From contig DATIBC010000069.1 of the NCBI GenBank assembly GCA_035457725.1, forward strand, positions 1 to 64,000: a DNA stretch of 64,000 nt, given 5' to 3'. This stretch comes from DATFES01 sp035457725. GTDB taxonomy: Bacteria; Pseudomonadota; Alphaproteobacteria; CACIAM-22H2. Within the stretch, counting starts at the first letter, position 1; every line of letters begins with the position of its first letter. Of the stretch, positions 60,221 to 64,000 are shown in pieces. Under the pieces are notes generated by a model. That model was not told where the DNA came from. It was given only the letters and a program-made list of their open reading frames with translations, and did no database searches. The position numbers were made by a program, and so were the translations under genes.

Positions 60221-61162
60221 TCAGGCGCGCAAGCGCGGGTTGACAAGGAAATAGGCGATGTCGGCGAGCAGATTGAGGACGATATAGGTCGTCGCCGTGA
60301 CGAGCACGACGCCCTGGACGACGGCGTAATCGCGGTTGAACACCGCGTCGACGATCAGCTTGCCGAAACCCGGAACGCTGAACACCTGCTCGGTGAGGAC
60401 CGCGCCCGAAAGCAGCTGCCCGAATTCGAGCGCCCCCAGGGTGATAACCGGCACCAGCGCGTTGCGCAGGCCGTGCTTCATGACCACGACTCGTTCCGAC
60501 AGCCCCTTGGCGCGCGCGGTGCGTACGTAATCAGCGCCCAGGACCTGCAGCATGGCGCTACGGGTGTGGCGCATCATCACCGCGGCGATGGCGTTTCCGA
60601 GCACGAAGGCGGGCATAACCATGGTCGCGATATTCTGGCCCAAATCCTCGGACGGGCGGACGTAGCCCGAAGCCGGCAGCCAGCCGAGTTGGACCGCGAA
60701 CAACAGGATGAGCATGATGCCGAGCCAGAAATTCGGCGTCGACAATCCCCACAGCGCGATGACATTGGCCGCGTAGTCCCACGCGGTGTCTTTCTTCACG
60801 GCCGAGACGACGCCCATGGTGATGCCGATGACCATCGCCACGACGATGGCCATCGACGCCAGCTGGATCGTCACCGGCAGCTTTTCGACGATGAGATCGA
60901 GCACCGGCTTCTGGATGCGGACCGATTCGCCGAGGTCGCCCTGCAGAACGCCCGAGAGCCAGTAGTAGTAGCGCACGTATATGGGCTCATCGAGATGGAA
61001 CTTGGCGCGCAAATAGGCGATGACGCTGGGGTCGCGCTCCTCGCCGGCGAGCGCGATCGCCGGATCGCCCGGCAAAAGCTGTTGCAGCCCGAAGATCAGG
61101 ATCGAGACGAAGAACAGCGTCGGAATGATCTGTCCCAGACGCTGGACGAGGAAATTGAACAT
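60221..61162 (-). CDS. Peptide/nickel-type ABC transporter permease (DppB-like)
   Basis: A 313-residue permease with about six transmembrane segments. The start IIPTLFFVSILIFGLQQLLPGDPAIALAG and the ARAKGLSERVVVMKHGLRNALVPVITLGALEFGQLLSGAVLTE signature mark the OppB/DppB family. It lies 17 bp before the DppC-like gene and 70 bp after the binding-protein gene. Confidence 0.93.
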   Translation of the reverse strand: MFNFLVQRLGQIIPTLFFVSILIFGLQQLLPGDPAIALAGEERDPSVIAYLRAKFHLDEPIYVRYYYWLSGVLQGDLGESVRIQKPVLDLIVEKLPVTIQLASMAIVVAMVIGITMGVVSAVKKDTAWDYAANVIALWGLSTPNFWLGIMLILLFAVQLGWLPASGYVRPSEDLGQNIATMVMPAFVLGNAIAAVMMRHTRSAMLQVLGADYVRTARAKGLSERVVVMKHGLRNALVPVITLGALEFGQLLSGAVLTEQVFSVPGFGKLIVDAVFNRDYAVVQGVVLVTATTYIVLNLLADIAYFLVNPRLRA

Positions 61163-61232
61163 CGCGCATCGGCCCGCGGGCGACGGGCGGCCCGCCTTGC
61201 ACTAAGGCTGGGCCGCCCCTCGCGGCGGCGGT

Positions 61233-62765
61233 TCAGTTGACCTTCAGGTCTTGCACCCGCACGAGACCATCGGGAATCGTGCGTAGCCCGCTCAGCTTGT
61301 TGGTGTACGCCCACAGCCAGTGGCGGTGGAACAGGTAGACGATCGGCCGTTCCTTGGCCACGCTCGCGGCGATCTGCTCGAAAATCTTCGCCCGCTTGGC
61401 GGCGTCGAGTTCGACCCGCGAGGCGTTGATCAGTTCGTCGAGCTCCGGTTTGCACATTCCGGCGTAATTGAGCGGCTGCTTGCAGGCATGGAAGCTGAAC
61501 AGGTTGCCGTCAGGGTCGGGCCGGCCGCTCCACGCGAGCACGTAGGCGTCGAAATCGCCCTTGTCGGCGAGATTGAGCGAGGTCGAGAACTCGGTCGACT
61601 GGATCTTTACGTCGAAACCCGCCTCCTTGGCCATCGCCTGGACGACCTGGGCGATGCGCTGGGCGTCGGACGTGTTCGCCGCCATCAGCGTAAACGACGG
61701 GTTGGTGACGCCCGCCTGTTGCAATAACTGTTTCGCCTTGGCTACGTCGCGCTTGGGAATTGCGACGCTCTTGGCGTACCAAGAATTGGTCGGCGCCACC
61801 CATTGGTTGCCCGGCACCCCCTCGCCGTCCATCGCCACCTGGACGATCGCTTGGCGGTCGAGCGACAGCTCGAACGCCTCGCGCACGCGCGGATCCTTGC
61901 CCAGCGGATTTTGCTGCGCGCGGTCGCTCTTGCCGATGTTGATGGTGATGCCCTGATAGCCGATTTCGACGATCTTGGACACCTTGAGCCGGCTGTCGTT
62001 CTTGAGGCCGGGCACGTCGGAGGGCGCCATGCGTTCGATGAAGTCGAGCTGCCCCGATTTGAGGTTGGCCAACCGCACCTGCGCGTCGACGATCGGCAGG
62101 TAGACGATGCGATCGAAGTGGATGCGCCCCTTGTCCCAGTAGTCGGCGAAACGTTCGACGACGATGCGGTCTTGCGCCACGCGTTCGACGAACTTGAATG
62201 GCCCGGCGCATACCGGCTTGGCGCCGAAATTCGCGCCGGCGGCCTGCGCCGCCTTGGGCGATACGATCATGCCCGAACGGTCGGTGAGCAGCGCGATCAG
62301 CGGCGCAAACGGCGCCTTCATGTTGAGCTTGACCGTGTTTGGATCGACCACGTCGACGCTGTCGACCGGCGCCAGTTCGCCGCGGCGATTCGAGCCTTGC
62401 ATCGTTTTGTGGCGCTCGAGGCTGAACTTCACCGCCGCCGCGTCGAGCGGCTCGCCGTCGTGGAACTTGACGCCCTGGCGGATCTTGATCAGCAGCGACT
62501 TGTTGTCGCCGGCCCATTCGAAGGCGGTGGCGAGCTGCGGGACGATCTTGAGGTTCTCGTCGAGATCGAACAGCTTGTCGCACAGCGCGGCGAAGACGAT
62601 CCGGCCGACGAAGGTGCGCGCCAGTGTCGGATCAAGGACGTCGGGATCCTCAGCCAGGCCGATCCGCAGCGTCGATTGCGCCGACGCGGCGCCGGGCGCC
62701 AGCGTGCCGGCTGCAAGCGTGACCGCCGCCGCAGCGGCGAAAAGCGATGCCTTGAGCTTGTTCAT
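61233..62765 (-). CDS. Family-5 ABC transporter substrate-binding protein
   Basis: A 510-residue periplasmic binding protein with a signal peptide (about 1-29, ending GAASAQS). It belongs to the oligopeptide/nickel family (SBP_bac_5): LRIGLAEDPDVLDPTLARTFVGRIVF, then LLIKIRQGVKFHDGEPLDAAAVKFSLERHK and DIRVREAFELSLDRQAIV-like. The ligand cannot be inferred. It is followed by the two permease genes and preceded, across 173 bp, by the ATPase gene. Confidence 0.92.
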   Translation of the reverse strand: MNKLKASLFAAAAAVTLAAGTLAPGAASAQSTLRIGLAEDPDVLDPTLARTFVGRIVFAALCDKLFDLDENLKIVPQLATAFEWAGDNKSLLIKIRQGVKFHDGEPLDAAAVKFSLERHKTMQGSNRRGELAPVDSVDVVDPNTVKLNMKAPFAPLIALLTDRSGMIVSPKAAQAAGANFGAKPVCAGPFKFVERVAQDRIVVERFADYWDKGRIHFDRIVYLPIVDAQVRLANLKSGQLDFIERMAPSDVPGLKNDSRLKVSKIVEIGYQGITINIGKSDRAQQNPLGKDPRVREAFELSLDRQAIVQVAMDGEGVPGNQWVAPTNSWYAKSVAIPKRDVAKAKQLLQQAGVTNPSFTLMAANTSDAQRIAQVVQAMAKEAGFDVKIQSTEFSTSLNLADKGDFDAYVLAWSGRPDPDGNLFSFHACKQPLNYAGMCKPELDELINASRVELDAAKRAKIFEQIAASVAKERPIVYLFHRHWLWAYTNKLSGLRTIPDGLVRVQDLKVN

Positions 62766-62938
62766 TCCTGCCCCCTGCCGTTGGTGGCGCGGCCGGCCGC
62801 CGTGATTGGCGCGCCGCGCGGGTCACGAATTCGTGAGATTTTGCCGTTCAGGCCGCAAAGGTTAACCACTGTTCCATGTCGCCGTAAAGGGATGGTCGAC
62901 CATATGCCAACACCGTCGCCGACCAGCGCATTCCACGC

Positions 62939-64000
62939 CTAGCCCTCCGGCCGCGCCGTGCCGCTCTGGCGGCGGAAATAGGCTTGCAGTTTCTCGAGCC
63001 TCGGTCGCACCGGGGCCGTCGCCGCCGGAGCGGTCTCGCGTGATGCGGCGATGTCGGGCCAGAAATGGCATGCCGTCGCGTGTCCGGCCGCGTCGGCGAC
63101 AAGCGCCGGAGTCTCGCTGCGACAGCGGTCCTGGACATAGGGGCAGCGAGTGTGAAAGCGACAACCCGCCGGAGGATTGAGCGGGCTGGGAACGTCGCCC
63201 TGCAGTACGATCCGCCGGCGCTTCAAGCTCGGCTCGGGCACTGGAATCGCCGAAAGAAGGGCTTGCGTGTAGGGATGGCGCGGCTCGTCGAACATCGCTT
63301 TCTTGTCGGCCGTTTCCACGATCTTGCCGAGATACATGACCGCCACCCGGTCGGCGATATGCTTCACCACGGCCAGATCGTGCGCGATGAAGATGTAGGA
63401 GAGAGCGAAGCGACGCTGCAAATCCTGCATCAGGTTGATCACTTGCGCCTGGATCGACACATCGAGCGCCGAGACCGGTTCGTCGCCGACAATGAGCCTC
63501 GGCTCGACGGCAAGCGCGCGGGCTATGCCGATGCGCTGCCGCTGCCCGCCCGAGAACTCGTGCGGATAGCGGCGTGCGTGATAGGGCGCTAGGCCGACCA
63601 GCCGTAGCAATTCATGCACGCGCGCCGTCTTCGCTTTGCCTTCGGCCAGCCCGTGCAGCGATAGGGGCTCGCCGAGAATGTCGCCGACGGTCATTCGGGG
63701 ATTGAGCGAGGCGAACGGATCCTGGAATATGATCTGCATGTTGCGCCTGAGCGAGCGCATGTCGCGATCGCCAAGGCCGAATATGTCGGCGCCCTCGAAG
63801 CGCACTATGCCGGCGCTCGGCTCGATCAGGCGCAGGACCAAGCGACCGACGGTCGACTTGCCGCAACCCGATTCGCCGACCAATCCCAACGTCTCGCCCG
63901 TCGCGACGTCGAAGCTGACGCCGTCGACCGCCTTGACGTAGGCCGACGTGCGGCCGAACAGGCCCTGGCGCACCGGGAAGTGCTTGACCAGGCCGTCGAC
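62939..64000 (-). CDS. Peptide-type ABC transporter ATPase (DppF/OppF-like), 5' end outside the window
   Basis: At least 345 residues of an ATPase with Walker A GESGCGKST, signature SGGQRQR, Walker B VGDEPVSALD, and the C-terminal zinc-like oligopeptide domain (CRFHTRCPYVQDRC). Reading continues upstream through the window end with the family-typical HFPVRQGLFGR, so the true start lies beyond 64000. It probably forms one transporter with the binding protein and permeases on its 3' side. A partner DppD-like ATPase would be expected upstream, outside the window. Confidence 0.92.
   Translation of the reverse strand, partial: VDGLVKHFPVRQGLFGRTSAYVKAVDGVSFDVATGETLGLVGESGCGKSTVGRLVLRLIEPSAGIVRFEGADIFGLGDRDMRSLRRNMQIIFQDPFASLNPRMTVGDILGEPLSLHGLAEGKAKTARVHELLRLVGLAPYHARRYPHEFSGGQRQRIGIARALAVEPRLIVGDEPVSALDVSIQAQVINLMQDLQRRFALSYIFIAHDLAVVKHIADRVAVMYLGKIVETADKKAMFDEPRHPYTQALLSAIPVPEPSLKRRRIVLQGDVPSPLNPPAGCRFHTRCPYVQDRCRSETPALVADAAGHATACHFWPDIAASRETAPAATAPVRPRLEKLQAYFRRQSGTARPEG

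Overview
The window is a high-GC, gene-dense bacterial segment with few non-coding stretches. It looks like a chromosomal piece of an alphaproteobacterium, possibly near Rhodospirillales or Reyranella-like lineages. The evidence is the set of genes: a YggT/DUF167/FolD cluster, an ECF sigma factor with a ChrR anti-sigma factor, an IalB-type secreted protein, NnrU, a GcvA-like LysR gene beside a DUF1127 gene, and a hydrogenase-4-like membrane complex without hydrogenase cysteines. No rRNA, phage, insertion sequence or CRISPR was seen. Species cannot be named from sequence alone.

Layout. 0-6.5 kb: tRNA-Ala(CGC), YggT, DUF167, FolD, an RDD membrane protein, a TetR regulator with a strong palindromic operator facing NnrU, ArgG, and a glutathione transferase with a DUF3303 gene. 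6.5-10.1 kb: accessory-looking stretch with a ChrR-like double cupin, a YHS-domain secreted protein and an AraC regulator. 10.1-19.5 kb: RlmN, IalB-like protein, ECF sigma/ChrR pair with a recognisable autoregulatory promoter, an RNA methyltransferase, asparaginase, quinone oxidoreductase, methyltransferase, a shortened GNAT gene, DUF1127/LysR and DinB. 19.7-33 kb: a flavin oxidase, a dihaem cytochrome, acetoacetyl-CoA synthetase, a DMT exporter, a type-2 hydroxyacyl-CoA dehydrogenase, pterin dehydratase, a zincin, cytidine deaminase, uracil-DNA glycosylase, sirtuin, a low-molecular-weight phosphatase, fructosamine kinase, ThpR, an aldo/keto reductase and a FIST protein. 33.4-38.8 kb: an RRM/RGG RNA-binding protein, a TesA-like esterase divergent from a YbbA/YbbP-type ABC system, and a BI-1 family protein.

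39.2-51 kb: an aldehyde dehydrogenase/SDR/alcohol dehydrogenase operon, then a six-gene hyfBCEFGI-type operon. Its large subunit has lost the cysteines that hold the NiFe centre, so it belongs with the Ehr (energy-converting hydrogenase-related) complexes rather than true hydrogenases. A cyclic-nucleotide-binding potassium channel lies directly downstream on the same strand.

51.3-64 kb: an iron-type ABC binding protein behind a Fur-like palindrome. Next comes a MarR-centred catabolic cluster: an acyl-CoA ligase on one side, and on the other an operon of 2Fe-2S flavoreductase, SDR, a PaaA-like diiron oxygenase and gentisate 1,2-dioxygenase. Together these suggest CoA-activated epoxidation of an aromatic acid that drains into gentisate. 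A peptide-type ABC transporter follows, cut by the window end. The catabolic cluster and the Ehr/channel neighbourhood are the most interesting parts of the window.
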